From Candidatus Physcousia equi (GTDB taxonomy: Bacteria > Bacteroidota > Bacteroidia > Bacteroidales > Bacteroidaceae): DNA of 45,570 bases. How positions within the stretch are numbered: position 1 is the first letter of the stretch; every line of letters begins with the position of its first letter. The notes beneath the pieces were generated by a model. The model had not been told where the DNA came from. It was given only the letters and a program-made list of their open reading frames with translations, and searched no databases. Shown here one piece after another: positions 34,335 to 43,622 of the stretch. Location: contig JAGHUD010000052.1 in assembly GCA_018065005.1 (NCBI GenBank), positions 1-45,570 on the forward strand, written 5' to 3'. The position numbers and the translations under genes were made by a program.

Positions 34335-35291
34335 CTACAACTTGCCCACCAATTGGCGAAAAGCAGTAGGTATGGGGGTTTCAAACTCCATGCGCTCACC
34401 CGTCATGGGGTGATAGAAGAAGAGGCGGTAGGCGTGCAGGCAAAGACGGTGTAGGGGATTGGGCACAAACTGCCCCTCCAGACCATATTTCGGATCACCC
34501 ACTACAGGGTGGCCGATATCTTGCATGTGTACGCGTATCTGATTCTTTCTTCCCGTCTCAAGTCTCATTTCCACAAGACTGTAATCAGCCGAACGATGCA
34601 ACGTGTGATAGTGTGTCACAGCAAGTCGCGCTCCATTCTCAAGTTGGTTGGGCAAGTCACGAGTTGCCACCGTGGGGTCGACCGGTGTGGAGTAGGTGAT
34701 GTAGGCTTTGTTGTCCTGCAAATAACTGCGCAGCGTTCCTCCGTCATGCTCCACCTCTCCCACGACAACGGCGCAGTAGCGGCGATCAAAAACGCGCCCT
34801 TTCCAGTCCTCTTGCATCACCTGGGCAGCCTCTATACTCTTGGCATAGATCATGATGCCACTAGTGTCGCGGTCCAGACGATGCACACAATGGGCGTGAC
34901 ACTTGAAGTGGCGACGTTGGAAATATTCGTCCAACACAGTTTTCACGCAGAACTGCTTAGCTGTTGCTGCCATCGAGAGGATGCCTGTAGCTTTCTCTAT
35001 AACGATGATGTCCTTGTCTTCGTAAAGAATCTTCACCCACTTGTTTTGCAATTCAGTGGAACGTCTATGCTTGCTGATGCGCACCACCTGTCCGGGCTGT
35101 AGTGGGTAGTCGTATTGTGTGACCAATTTGCGATCCACGGTAACACCATGACCGCGCAGAATATCTTTCAGTCTGTTGCGACTGATGCCAGACATACGTC
35201 CCTCGATGAATTGAGTGAGCGTTGTGGCTTGTCTGACCGTAAACTCATGATATTTGGAGGCAGCATAATCTGCCCCTGTTTGATTTCTCAT
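34335..35291 (-). CDS. RluA/RluD-family RNA pseudouridine synthase
   Basis: I start at 35291 (MRNQTGADYAASKYHEFTV), giving 318 residues, because a TAACTTTG box ends at 35315 and the longer frame to 35429 would begin upstream of it. The N-terminal S4 domain (TLTQFIEGRMSGISRNRLKDIL) is followed by the catalytic motif HRLDRDTSGIMIYAK with the active-site Asp, then GRKNQIRVHMQDIGHPVVGDPKYG. It modifies uridines in rRNA or tRNA; the target site cannot be told. It is divergent from the TrmH-family gene on the other strand. Confidence 0.93.
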   Translation of the reverse strand: MRNQTGADYAASKYHEFTVRQATTLTQFIEGRMSGISRNRLKDILRGHGVTVDRKLVTQYDYPLQPGQVVRISKHRRSTELQNKWVKILYEDKDIIVIEKATGILSMAATAKQFCVKTVLDEYFQRRHFKCHAHCVHRLDRDTSGIMIYAKSIEAAQVMQEDWKGRVFDRRYCAVVVGEVEHDGGTLRSYLQDNKAYITYSTPVDPTVATRDLPNQLENGARLAVTHYHTLHRSADYSLVEMRLETGRKNQIRVHMQDIGHPVVGDPKYGLEGQFVPNPLHRLCLHAYRLFFYHPMTGERMEFETPIPTAFRQLVGKL

Positions 35292-35314
35292 ATAGCTTTT
35301 CTTGTTTACGCTCG

Positions 35315-35322
35315 CAAAGTTA
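35315..35322 (-). promoter_or_regulatory. Probable -7 element for the pseudouridine synthase
   Basis: Minus-strand TAACTTTG (35322-35315), 23 nt before the chosen start codon. Confidence 0.65.
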
Positions 35323-35363
35323 CAACATTTTTTTGGAAGAAAGGTCAAAATTGCGACATTTTC

Positions 35364-35394
35364 TTTGAGCCTTGACTTATTCTTTGTAATTTTG
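35364..35394 (+). promoter_or_regulatory. Promoter for the TrmH-family methyltransferase gene
   Basis: TTTG (35364-35367), 19 nt, then TAATTTTG (35387-35394) matches the Bacteroidetes promoter consensus exactly. The leader to the ATG at 35494 is about 95 nt. Confidence 0.8.
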
Positions 35395-35493
35395 CACTCA
35401 TTTAAGAGTTCCCAGTAAATCCTTGGCAAAAATTGCGGAAACGCTCATCCCCCACCCCATTGCAACAAGCCATCCAATAAGCAAACGCGCCCT

Positions 35494-36327
35494 ATGCTCA
35501 CCAGCACACAGAATCCAAAGATTAAATGGTTGCAGACCTTACAACAAAAGTCCAGTCAACGCCGCAAAGAAGGGTTGTTCGTTGTTGAAGGTCAACGCGA
35601 ACTGATGCACTGCAAATCAGCAGGTATGCAGATAGACACCCTATTCTATTGCCGCAGCATAATGATGTCAGGCAACACAGAAACATTGCATCGGAGCAAT
35701 TCAGATGTCGATGCAGAATGGTTGCTGAACAATTGTCGAGAGTGCATAGAAGTAGCACCACAGCTCTACGAACGGCTTGCCTACCGTGGTGGTACGGAAG
35801 GCATCATCGGTGTAGTCAAAGAGCAACGCCTGACACTCTCCGATTTGCGCCTTACAGAAAAACCGCTTCTGGTCGTTCTCGAAAGCGTTGAGAAACCGGG
35901 GAATCTCGGAGCCGTCTTGCGCTCTGCTGATGCCTCGGGCGCAGATGCTATCATCGTCTGCGACCCACGCACCGACCTCTACAACCCCAACCTTATTCGT
36001 TCTTCGTTGGGCAGTATCTTCAGTGTTCCATGTGTGGCATGCGAGTCGGCAGAATGTATTGCCTTTCTCAAAGAGAGAGACATTCGCATCCTCACAGCAC
36101 AACTCCAAGACTCAGAACTCTACTACGACTCTGACATGACAAGCTCGACAGCTATCGTCATGGGCACAGAAGCCACAGGGCTCACACCTCAATGGCGAGA
36201 AGCTGCCGATGCCCACATCCGCATCCCCATGCTTGGCCAACTCGATTCGCTTAACGTATCCGTATCAGCAGCCATTCTGCTTTTTGAAGCCGTACGTCAG
36301 AGACACACCAAAGGCTCCATCTCTTAG
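35494..36327 (+). CDS. TrmH/SpoU-family RNA methyltransferase
   Basis: The 277-residue protein has an N-terminal substrate-binding part (PKIKWLQTLQQKSSQRRKEG and LFVVEGQREL) and the SPOUT knot: VLESVEKPGNLGAVLRSADA (motif 1), NPNLIRSSLGSIFSVP (between), VMGTEATGL (motif 2) and IPMLGQLDSLNVSVSAAILLFE (motif 3). It moves a methyl group from AdoMet to the 2'-OH of a ribose in rRNA or tRNA. The 3' end overlaps the converging nucleotidyltransferase-like gene by 4 nt. Confidence 0.94.
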   Translation: MLTSTQNPKIKWLQTLQQKSSQRRKEGLFVVEGQRELMHCKSAGMQIDTLFYCRSIMMSGNTETLHRSNSDVDAEWLLNNCRECIEVAPQLYERLAYRGGTEGIIGVVKEQRLTLSDLRLTEKPLLVVLESVEKPGNLGAVLRSADASGADAIIVCDPRTDLYNPNLIRSSLGSIFSVPCVACESAECIAFLKERDIRILTAQLQDSELYYDSDMTSSTAIVMGTEATGLTPQWREAADAHIRIPMLGQLDSLNVSVSAAILLFEAVRQRHTKGSIS

Positions 36328-37373
36328 TCCTTACTACCTATTATCTTTCTCTTGATGCTACCCCAGACTCTCTCTGAAAAAGAGTTCGGGCTATAATGAT
36401 ACTTCCAGTGATTCCGGAAGATGAGCAAAAAGTTGCTGGGCCAGTCCTTGAGAGTAGCCGTTCTGTGTTTCTTGCATGAAACAATATCGCCAAAAGCCCT
36501 GTTCACATCACGTTCGGGAACACCGTTTACGATGTATTCCGACAGGTTTGCATGGGTAACTTGTATAGCCAATGCTGTGAGCAGATCGTTGACAAGAGCA
36601 AGATCGAAAGAAACCACCAAAGACTTATATTCTTCAGGCTGCACTGTTTTGAGAAGCAACGCCCAGTCCACAATATGGCGCAATGTAAGACTTTCGTATT
36701 CCTGGAAGTGCGTAGCCAGATGGCAGAGATTGAAAATACAATTTCCAAGCGGAGGTAGTTGTTTCGCCCCGGGCATACCCATTATCTCAATCGGATCCAA
36801 ACTATCGAGATAATCATTAATGGGAAGCATTGCTTTCATCCCACCAAGATATTGACGGTGGTTTTCAAAGTGAACACCATTGAGCGTGAACGCCGTATGC
36901 TTTCCGTTCCGGTTGCCTTCAATACGCACGCCCTTGCTGCTCAGCCAATCGTCAACCCGCCTGTGGTTTGAACCCGTATAGATGTCGATGTCACAACATG
37001 GTCGCAACTTAGGATTAGGCCATAGGCGTGAAATTGTGAAACCCTTCATGATGACGACATGGTCTATTCCCAATTCTGCACACATTCCATCAACCAACAC
37101 ATGAAGCATTTCGTAATGTTGAAGCGTGGTTTGCTCAAGTTTCATTGTTATGCCCATCCACCTCATGCGTTGTAGCCACAACTCGTCTCTATTTTCGTGT
37201 TGCTCCGGTTTTCTCGTCAAGATGCGGTTCATGCCCTCCAGACAAAGTCCGTTCACACCTTGCACATTGCTAAGACGAAACACCTCCTGCCAGTCCACCT
37301 CCGATGGCAGTTCAGCGTGCTCGTTCTGCATGGCTGCTTGGATGAGCAAGACTATGACGGAAAAACTATCCAT
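36324..37373 (-). CDS. Nucleotidyltransferase-like protein (NTP_transf_5 type)
   Basis: The 349-residue protein has the pattern of the uncharacterised nucleotidyltransferase family: HVVIMKGFTISRLWPNPKLR followed by CCDIDIYTGSN, where K-G and a D-I-D-(I/L) motif carry the likely metal ligands. Then GKHTAFTLNGVHFENH and FNLCHLATHFQEYESLTLRHIVDWALLL complete the domain. Such proteins are often found near polysaccharide genes in Bacteroidetes, but nothing nearby makes that link here. A TACTTTTG box at 37519-37512 (minus) gives a leader of about 130 nt. The stop overlaps that of the TrmH gene. Confidence 0.8.
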   Translation of the reverse strand: MDSFSVIVLLIQAAMQNEHAELPSEVDWQEVFRLSNVQGVNGLCLEGMNRILTRKPEQHENRDELWLQRMRWMGITMKLEQTTLQHYEMLHVLVDGMCAELGIDHVVIMKGFTISRLWPNPKLRPCCDIDIYTGSNHRRVDDWLSSKGVRIEGNRNGKHTAFTLNGVHFENHRQYLGGMKAMLPINDYLDSLDPIEIMGMPGAKQLPPLGNCIFNLCHLATHFQEYESLTLRHIVDWALLLKTVQPEEYKSLVVSFDLALVNDLLTALAIQVTHANLSEYIVNGVPERDVNRAFGDIVSCKKHRTATLKDWPSNFLLIFRNHWKYHYSPNSFSERVWGSIKRKIIGSKD

Positions 37374-37703
37374 TCCTCTCTTTCAGAACTAATTTTCGAG
37401 TCAAGGCGTGCCCGACGATACACATCAATCCGGGCAGCTTCACTTAGTTTTGGTGCGTAACAAAATGGGGATATACCTATAAAGAAAGCGATACCCCCTA
37501 CTTTGAGCATGCAAAAGTAATATTTTTCTCTAGAACTGCCAAGCATTGCTGACATAAAATGCCCCGACAATACGATTTATGCCAAAAATATGCAGCGAAT
37601 CAAACATTCATCTCATTTTTCTTGGCGATGTCAGAAATAAAGTAGATATTTGCATACGCACGAAGAATAAATCATCCATCAACATCACCAACAGAACCAT
37701 GCC
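37374..37703. other. Divergent promoter region between the nucleotidyltransferase-like gene and the esterase
   Basis: A minus-strand TACTTTTG (37519-37512) probably serves the nucleotidyltransferase-like gene. A weaker GATATTTG near 37645-37652 may serve the esterase on the plus strand. A 50-residue minus-strand frame from 37510 to 37352 begins almost at the first box and is not convincing as a gene. No repeat or RNA was seen. Confidence 0.5.
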
Positions 37704-38549
37704 ATGATAAAAAAGTTTGCAGTTATGCTACTTGCTGCCGTAAGCATCTCGGCGCAGGCTGGCAAGATAATCACTGAGACATTCAAGAGCGAGAGACTCG
37801 GAACTGAAGTAAAATATAATGTGTACCTGCCCAACGGTTTTGAGAGGGACAACGCGACCTACCCCATTGTCTATCTCCTACATGGATTCACCGACGACTA
37901 CACAGCATGGAAAGAGCGCGGGCAGATGCAGACGGTGGCAGACGAACTCATCGAATCTGGCGAAGCCCGTGAAATGGTCATCGTGATGCCCAATGCAGGT
38001 GGGCCCGATGTCATGAACACCTGGAATGGGTATCTCAACATGCCCGGCTGGCCATACGAAGACTTCTTTTTCGATGAATTTTTGCCCGCTATTGAGAAAA
38101 AATATCGCATTGTGGGAGACAAAGAGCACCGTGCCATCATGGGACTGTCGATGGGTGGTGGTGGCAGCACCATATATGCGCAACGGCATCCAGACATGTT
38201 TTCGTCATGCTATGCCATGAGTCCATGGTTGGAGTTTAGCGGCAAAAACCAGTACCAAGAAAACAGCAAGCCCTACTACTTGCAAGAGTCCATGCGAGAT
38301 TGCTCGGCTCTTACATTCTTGGAGGGACTCGATGCCACAACGGCAGAAAAACTCCGAACCGTAAAGTGGTTCTTTGACTGTGGCGACGATGATTTCCTGT
38401 TTGACTTGAGTGTTCGCATCCACCAACTGATGCGTAAGAAAAGAATTAAAGATGAACTACGCGTGCGAAATGGTCAGCACAACTGGGAGTATTGGCACCA
38501 AGCCATCCGCATAGCACTCCCCTTTGCTTCGCGCAACTTTAGCAAGTGA
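37704..38549 (+). CDS. Secreted alpha/beta-hydrolase esterase (Esterase-D/CE1 type)
   Basis: The 281-residue protein has a signal peptide (MIKKFAVMLLAAVSISAQA). The CE1/esterase-D pattern is clear: KYNVYLPNGFERDNATYPIVYLLHGFTDD, IVMPNAGGPDVMN, the nucleophile elbow GLSMGGGGS, a catalytic Asp in FDCGDDDFLFD and the His in NGQHNWEYWHQAI. Relatives remove acyl or feruloyl groups from plant polysaccharides, or act on mycolyl-type esters; the substrate here is not known. The gene is followed directly by a tandem repeat array, then a strong terminator at 38773-38820. Confidence 0.9.
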   Translation: MIKKFAVMLLAAVSISAQAGKIITETFKSERLGTEVKYNVYLPNGFERDNATYPIVYLLHGFTDDYTAWKERGQMQTVADELIESGEAREMVIVMPNAGGPDVMNTWNGYLNMPGWPYEDFFFDEFLPAIEKKYRIVGDKEHRAIMGLSMGGGGSTIYAQRHPDMFSSCYAMSPWLEFSGKNQYQENSKPYYLQESMRDCSALTFLEGLDATTAEKLRTVKWFFDCGDDDFLFDLSVRIHQLMRKKRIKDELRVRNGQHNWEYWHQAIRIALPFASRNFSK

Positions 38550-38698
38550 GAAACAAACGATACAACACGGCACCGAAACAAACGATACTACACAGCACCG
38601 AAACAAACGTTACTAAACGGCACCGAAACAAACGATACGGACGGCACGGCACCAGAACAAACGATACTATACGGCATAGCAGTGGAACAAACGATAAA
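38550..38698. repeat. Tandem repeat array, 25-bp unit, about six copies
   Basis: Units 38550-38574, 38575-38599 and 38600-38624 are 25 bp each, differing at a few bases. Three longer, more diverged copies follow, all keeping the core aacaaacgata. The array begins right at the esterase stop codon and ends about 70 bp before the terminator. There are no unique spacers, so it is not a CRISPR array. Confidence 0.92.
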
Positions 38699-38772
38699 TC
38701 ATGGAATAACCTTGCAGCTACAACCTTCGCGCGCCTGATTGATCTTACATAAGATGATTTTAATACAAGAAG

Positions 38773-38822
38773 ATAAGGTTGTGTTACCTACTAATGAAGT
38801 AACACAACCTTATATTTTTTTT
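38773..38822. terminator. Strong terminator between esterase and rubrerythrin
   Basis: A perfect 15-bp stem (38773-38787 with 38799-38813) around an 11-nt loop, then a T run on the plus strand. The minus side is also T-rich, so it may serve both converging genes. Confidence 0.92.
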
Positions 38823-38833
38823 CGAAGTCAACT

Positions 38834-39376
38834 TTAGAAATTGTCAACGTGTACCTCGAAGTAAGCCTGAGGATGTGCGCAAACGGGGCAGAGCTTAGGA
38901 GCATTCTCACCGACCACGATGTGTCCGCAGTTGCGGCACTCCCACACCTTAACCTCGCTCTTTGCAAACACCTCCTGTGCTTCTACATTATGAAGGAGAG
39001 CACGGTAACGCTCCTCGTGGCGCTTTTCGATGGCAGCCACCATACGGAACTTAGCGGCGAGTTCAGCGAAGCCCTCTGCCTCGGCAGTCTTTGCAAAACC
39101 GTCATACATATCAGTCCACTCGTAGTTCTCACCATTGGCAGCATCCAGGAGGTTCTCTGCTGTGGTGCCGATGCCATTGTGGAGTTCCTTATACCAGAGT
39201 TTTGCGTGCTCCTTCTCGTTGTCGGCAGTCTTCTGGAAAAGTTCTGCTATTTGTTCGAACCCCTCTTTCTTTGCCTTGCTTGCAAAGTAAGTGTACTTGT
39301 TGCGTGCTTGCGACTCTCCTGCAAAAGCAGCCTCGAGATTCTTCTCGGTCTGCGTGCCAGCATATTTGTTTGCCAT
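38834..39376 (-). CDS. Rubrerythrin
   Basis: The 180-residue protein has the rubrerythrin design: a four-helix di-iron domain ([21 protein letters not shown] with E-x-x-[15 protein letters not shown] and [15 protein letters not shown], the E-x-x-H ligands) and a C-terminal rubredoxin-like iron site ([12 protein letters not shown], then [12 protein letters not shown]). It reduces hydrogen peroxide and protects anaerobes from oxidative stress. A TACTTTTG box lies about 70 nt upstream of the start on the minus strand (39452-39445). Confidence 0.97.
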   Translation of the reverse strand: MANKYAGTQTEKNLEAAFAGESQARNKYTYFASKAKKEGFEQIAELFQKTADNEKEHAKLWYKELHNGIGTTAENLLDAANGENYEWTDMYDGFAKTAEAEGFAELAAKFRMVAAIEKRHEERYRALLHNVEAQEVFAKSEVKVWECRNCGHIVVGENAPKLCPVCAHPQAYFEVHVDNF

Positions 39377-39444
39377 GATAAAAAAGTTAATTGGTTAGTA
39401 TTTCTGTTTTCTCTTATTAAAACATTCTATTTGTTTCAACGTCG

Positions 39445-39452
39445 CAAAAGTA
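39445..39452 (-). promoter_or_regulatory. Probable -7 element for rubrerythrin
   Basis: Minus-strand TACTTTTG (39452-39445), followed by C. The rest of the 39377-39682 gap holds no clear plus-strand promoter for the barrel protein. Confidence 0.6.
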
Positions 39453-39682
39453 TACATTTTTTTAGTTTCCTCCAAAAAAATATCTGCTAAATAATGGTAT
39501 TTTTCGGTATCACGTTGAAACTTTGCCCGAAACACCAACGGTACACGACGATTTCTCCTATCTCTTCTTCCCCTCGCGTCGACTGCTCTAACCACAAAAA
39601 AGTACATTATTTCACTCATACGTGTCACAAATGGGCAAGAAGTGTCGTTTCTGTTATTAGAAGCAATCAAACTAATACACTC

Positions 39683-42400
39683 ATGAAACGTACCCTCCTC
39701 TTTTTCCTTCTCTATCTGCACGTCTTCGCTCTGCTGGCAGACGTCGTGAAAGGGCGCGCCGTCGATAGAGAATCGGGCGAACCTTTGCAAGGTGTCAATG
39801 TGAGCGTCGAAGCTCAGGTCATCGGTGAATATTACTTCACCTTTCGTCTCACAACCGACAGTTGCGGTGTGTTTTCCTGGCCCATAAATGCCCTGTCGCG
39901 TATAAAGATGGAACTGAACTATTTTGGCTACGAACCTCTCACAAAGCAATTCAACTGCGCTGGTGGAACGAAGGACACGCTTCATTTGGGCGACCTCAGG
40001 ATGAAGATGAGCGAAGAGATGATGAAGGAACTGACGGTGAAAGGACATGCCAAACAGTTCTACATGAAGGGCGACACCGTGATCTTCAACCCAGAAGCCT
40101 TCAATCTTGAGGAAGGCGACCGCGTGGCGCGACTCCTTGAGAAACTGCCCGGCGTACGCATCAGCGAAGGCAAACTCTTTTTCATGGACAAGGAGGTGCA
40201 TCTGAAGATGAACGGCATGGATGTCGCTGACAATTTCCTGACCGGGCAGTTGCCCGCAGAAGCGGTGCAGAACATCAAGGCATACGAGAAGAAGAGCGAA
40301 CAGACAGAACTGACGGGTGTGAACGACGGACAGGAGCAGCAGGTGCTGGACATCGTCATCAAACCTGGATTCATGGATAAATGGTATGGGCAGACAAAGG
40401 CTGCCGCATATGCCTCAAAGAACTATCGAGCCTCCGCCAACCTACACTGGCTGAGCAACAAGCACCCCTTTAGCATCTATGGGCGCGTATCCGACTGCGG
40501 GTCCATCACCACAGATGTATGGGATGAGAACGAATGGGACTTCGACAACGAAAAACCACAACGTCAGCAGTTCGGCAAGATCTCCTACCAACACAATTGG
40601 AAACCATCTTTCGTCAAGACATCCTACAACGACGATTGGAAAATCTCTTTTTCCCCCCGCCATCTCGACATTCGCCAAAACAGCGGGAAAACCACGGAGA
40701 CCTACCTGGGCGAGCAAAGCCAATCAACCTTCTCCAACTTGCGTAGACACAGCTACTCCCACATGCGTGAGCTGCCACTCTCTGTAGCCACAAACCTACA
40801 CACCCATGCCAACGGTGAACTCAATCTTGAGCTGACAGGAGGGCTGACGCGCAGCCTTTCGCGCACAACGAGCGACGAGGAAACCACACGCGGCAACACC
40901 ATTGGTGAGGCGGAGCGCATCAACGCCTCGACGAATAGCAGCCGTTACCTGAGCGATGCCAGTCAGCTCAGCGGCAATGCCATCTACTTCCATAATTGGG
41001 AGAAGACACTGCTCAACCTGATGGCGCAGTTCAGATACCAGAAAGAAAGTGGAGAAGGCAACACGCACACCGACTACGACTTTACAGAACAAGGCACAAG
41101 CGATCATCTGGACTTAACGTCACAAAACAAAGGCAACAAATTAACGTTCATCACTGACGCCGGTCTACGCTTCCAACTCATACCACAAGTGAGTTTCAAG
41201 GTAGGATATTGGACTGCACAAGAGCATGAGAAGACGAACTACGATTATTTGCGCAATGGTGAAGTAGACTTGTCGAACACCTACGCCATGCGCTATGACC
41301 ACATGTTCAATGAGCCTCGCATCGAGTTCATGGCAGAAGTCGGACGGCTCTGGCTGCGAGGATGGTTCAAGGTATCGAACAAGGACGAGAGGTTCGAATA
41401 CCATCGCGGACGCCTCGACACCCTGGCACACCGCAACAAGTGGTATACGCGCCCCATGCTGGAAGCCAAACTGAAGACAAGCAAGACAACAGAGCTGAAA
41501 GGAATGGTGATGTGGGAATACAACCAGCCTAACTTTTTAGACTGCATGGACTATACCGACGACACGGATCCACTGCACATCAAAATGGGCAATCCTAAAC
41601 TGAAGCCGTACAGCTATCTGCGCACGAGCATGTCCTTCACTTCTATGTTCCCCCGCGGGCAACAACTCCTTGCGGTCAGATTGAACTACAACCGCAACTT
41701 CGATGCCATCACCGATGTGCACATCTACAACCCCTCGACAGGTGCACAACTCTCAACGAAGAGCAACACACTCGACTACCAGCAGTGGCAGGCGAAGCTG
41801 GATTACGACCGCGCACTCGGCAAATACTGGCAGATGAAAAACACCTCACGCTTCAGCCATAGCAGGGAATATGGTATTGAGACACGCACGCAAGAGTGGT
41901 CTTCGCCACAAAGAGTTGACTTGAGGGCTGGCGATGTATTCTTGCAAACAGCCTCACGAATCGACGAAGACTTGGAGTTCACCTTCTCAAACGAAGGGTG
42001 GGAGACAAAACTCTTTGGATCTCTGACACACGAACGCAGGAACTACGCCACAAACGCCATCCAAGCACAACGGCTCTGGCAATACCAAGTGGGAGCCAAA
42101 GGTGAGTACCGTTGGAAACATTGGAACTTCGGACTGCAAGGAAAACTCTTGGGCAATGCCGGCTACCTCTCCGACATGATGAACCGCGACCGCTTTGCTC
42201 TCGACGCAAGCGTGACATGGAAGACGCTCAAGAACCGCGCACAACTAACTCTTATGGCAAAGGACATACTCAACCAACTGGAGCGAGTGAACTACATCAG
42301 CTGCCCCACCACGCATCAGGAGGAATGGAGCGAATCGTTTCATCGCTACGTCTCGCTCACCTTCACCTACAACTTTGATGCAAAAGCAAAATCAAAGTAA
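39683..42400 (+). CDS. Outer-membrane beta-barrel protein with carboxypeptidase-regulatory-like N-terminal domain
   Basis: I start at the ATG at 39683 (MKRTLLFFLLYLHVFALLA, a signal peptide), giving 905 residues; the frame runs on upstream to 39494, but that part is not signal-like. Residues about 20-105 (VVKGRAVDRESGEPLQGVNVSV) form a CarboxypepD_reg-like domain, as at the front of TonB-linked receptors. A plug-like segment follows (GDTVIFNPEAFNLEEGDRVA, LEKLPGVRISEGKLFF, VQNIKAYEKKSEQTELTGV). The rest, from about 220, is a large barrel with many alternating-residue strands, ending in FTYNFDAKAKSK. It belongs with barrel proteins of the OMP_b-brl_3 type. It could import a substrate or act as a surface receptor. 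The ECF sigma factor downstream (68 nt) may regulate it. Confidence 0.87.
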   Translation: MKRTLLFFLLYLHVFALLADVVKGRAVDRESGEPLQGVNVSVEAQVIGEYYFTFRLTTDSCGVFSWPINALSRIKMELNYFGYEPLTKQFNCAGGTKDTLHLGDLRMKMSEEMMKELTVKGHAKQFYMKGDTVIFNPEAFNLEEGDRVARLLEKLPGVRISEGKLFFMDKEVHLKMNGMDVADNFLTGQLPAEAVQNIKAYEKKSEQTELTGVNDGQEQQVLDIVIKPGFMDKWYGQTKAAAYASKNYRASANLHWLSNKHPFSIYGRVSDCGSITTDVWDENEWDFDNEKPQRQQFGKISYQHNWKPSFVKTSYNDDWKISFSPRHLDIRQNSGKTTETYLGEQSQSTFSNLRRHSYSHMRELPLSVATNLHTHANGELNLELTGGLTRSLSRTTSDEETTRGNTIGEAERINASTNSSRYLSDASQLSGNAIYFHNWEKTLLNLMAQFRYQKESGEGNTHTDYDFTEQGTSDHLDLTSQNKGNKLTFITDAGLRFQLIPQVSFKVGYWTAQEHEKTNYDYLRNGEVDLSNTYAMRYDHMFNEPRIEFMAEVGRLWLRGWFKVSNKDERFEYHRGRLDTLAHRNKWYTRPMLEAKLKTSKTTELKGMVMWEYNQPNFLDCMDYTDDTDPLHIKMGNPKLKPYSYLRTSMSFTSMFPRGQQLLAVRLNYNRNFDAITDVHIYNPSTGAQLSTKSNTLDYQQWQAKLDYDRALGKYWQMKNTSRFSHSREYGIETRTQEWSSPQRVDLRAGDVFLQTASRIDEDLEFTFSNEGWETKLFGSLTHERRNYATNAIQAQRLWQYQVGAKGEYRWKHWNFGLQGKLLGNAGYLSDMMNRDRFALDASVTWKTLKNRAQLTLMAKDILNQLERVNYISCPTTHQEEWSESFHRYVSLTFTYNFDAKAKSK

Positions 42401-42467
42401 TTTTGGACCACAGAAGAAATAAAACTAACAACACATTCGTTACATAAGAAACAGAGTAATAAAAACA

Positions 42468-42962
42468 ATGGATTCCACAGAGTTCAAGCAACGATACATG
42501 CCCTTCCACAAGCAACTCTACGGGGTGGCATACGGTCTGACACAGAGTCAAGACGATGCAGAAGACTTGTTGCAGGAACTGTATCTGCGACTTTGGAAGA
42601 AGCGCGACCGGATGCCGCCAGATGCTGCCAACATAGCATATCTTGCCACTGCAATGCGCAACCTCTTCTTCGAACAACGTCGTGCAAAGGACCTCCACAC
42701 AATAGGACTACCATCTACCCACGAACCCGCTTGTGCGGATACGCCCGAACTACATACACAATGGAGAGAGGCGGAAGAACGAACCAGATGTGCTATCAAC
42801 GCCCTACCCCAGAACGAACGCATTGTGATGGAGGCAAGGGTCTACAACGACTTCTCCTATGAGGAAATTGAGCGAAACACAGGTCTCTCTCCATCCAACA
42901 TTCGGCAGCTGATGTCCCGAGCAAGAAAGAAAATGCGAGAACTACTCAGATCTCATGCGTGA
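42468..42962 (+). CDS. ECF-type RNA polymerase sigma factor
   Basis: The 164-residue protein has region 2 (MPFHKQLYGVAYGLTQSQDDAEDLLQELYLRLWKK, with the D-A-E-D-L-(L/V)-Q core) and region 4 (INALPQNERIVMEARVYNDFSYEEIERNTGLSPSNIRQLMSRARKKMRELL). The short linker is typical of ECF factors. It sits 24 nt upstream of a membrane protein that may be its anti-sigma factor and about 660 nt upstream of a TonB-domain gene. The genes it controls are not known. Confidence 0.93.
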   Translation: MDSTEFKQRYMPFHKQLYGVAYGLTQSQDDAEDLLQELYLRLWKKRDRMPPDAANIAYLATAMRNLFFEQRRAKDLHTIGLPSTHEPACADTPELHTQWREAEERTRCAINALPQNERIVMEARVYNDFSYEEIERNTGLSPSNIRQLMSRARKKMRELLRSHA

Positions 42963-42986
42963 GATAACGATAAAAATAAAGAAAAG

Positions 42987-43553
42987 ATGTCTATGGAAAC
43001 AAAAATACCAGATGGACTTGAAAAACGGCTCCTGGCAAGTATCGACCGATGGGAACGTGAGGAAAAAGCACAGAAACGACGGACGCGCATAGGATGGCTG
43101 GCAGCCGCTTGCATGGCAGCTGTCATAGCACTTTTCTCCCTTCCTTCATTTTTCGGCGATGCAGACAAACCATTATCGCCTAACGACACACGTCGGATGG
43201 CAGAGCACAAACGAGGTACAGAGACGCTCACGAATGACAGTACAAGTGAGCTCCGCCCCATCCTCCATGCTGACATGGCAGAGCAAAGGTGGCTGGCAGA
43301 CGATGCCACCTCCAAAAAGCATCTAAAGAAGATAGGAGAAAAGACCTCTGACACTGCATTCTTTATGGAACTGAAAACGGTTGAGGTACATCCCGCATAC
43401 GAACTGTCGGAGGTTCATGTGCAGACTCAGCCTGCTAACATGGCCACGCACGACAGACCTGCTAGCTGCAACGAGGTACAGTACATCAACCCTGCAAAAT
43501 ATAGCACTGATGGTGTAAGACTGGGCGAAATAGAAATCATGCAAAGAGACTAA
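42987..43553 (+). CDS. Single-pass membrane protein, possible anti-sigma factor
   Basis: The 188-residue protein has a charged cytoplasmic N-terminus (about 1-32, LEKRLLASIDRWEREEKAQKRR), one membrane helix (WLAAACMAAVIALFSLPSF, about 35-53) and a periplasmic part with no domain I recognise. This is the shape of Bacteroidetes anti-sigma proteins. The position right after the ECF gene supports that reading, but a zinc-anti-sigma or FecR motif is not visible. Confidence 0.7.
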   Translation: MSMETKIPDGLEKRLLASIDRWEREEKAQKRRTRIGWLAAACMAAVIALFSLPSFFGDADKPLSPNDTRRMAEHKRGTETLTNDSTSELRPILHADMAEQRWLADDATSKKHLKKIGEKTSDTAFFMELKTVEVHPAYELSEVHVQTQPANMATHDRPASCNEVQYINPAKYSTDGVRLGEIEIMQRD

Positions 43554-43622
43554 ACGCTGCTTCTTACACCACTCAACCGATCAATCAACACGTATCATCC
43601 AATAAATAATATCGAATAACTT

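Noticed and set aside
35292..35429. Longer start for the pseudouridine synthase
   Set aside because: It lies upstream of a good -7 box and overlaps the promoter of the divergent gene.
37352..37510. Small minus-strand ORF overlapping the start of the nucleotidyltransferase-like gene
   Set aside because: Its ATG is almost inside the promoter element and no ribosome site or family likeness supports it.
38550..38698. CRISPR array
   Set aside because: The units are directly adjacent without unique spacers, and there are no cas genes.
39494..39682. Longer start for the outer-membrane barrel protein
   Set aside because: The added 63 residues are not signal-like and a proper signal peptide starts at the ATG at 39683.
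39395..40201. Minus-strand ORF opposite the barrel protein start
   Set aside because: It is a shadow frame of the carboxypeptidase-regulatory-like domain and lacks any domain of its own.
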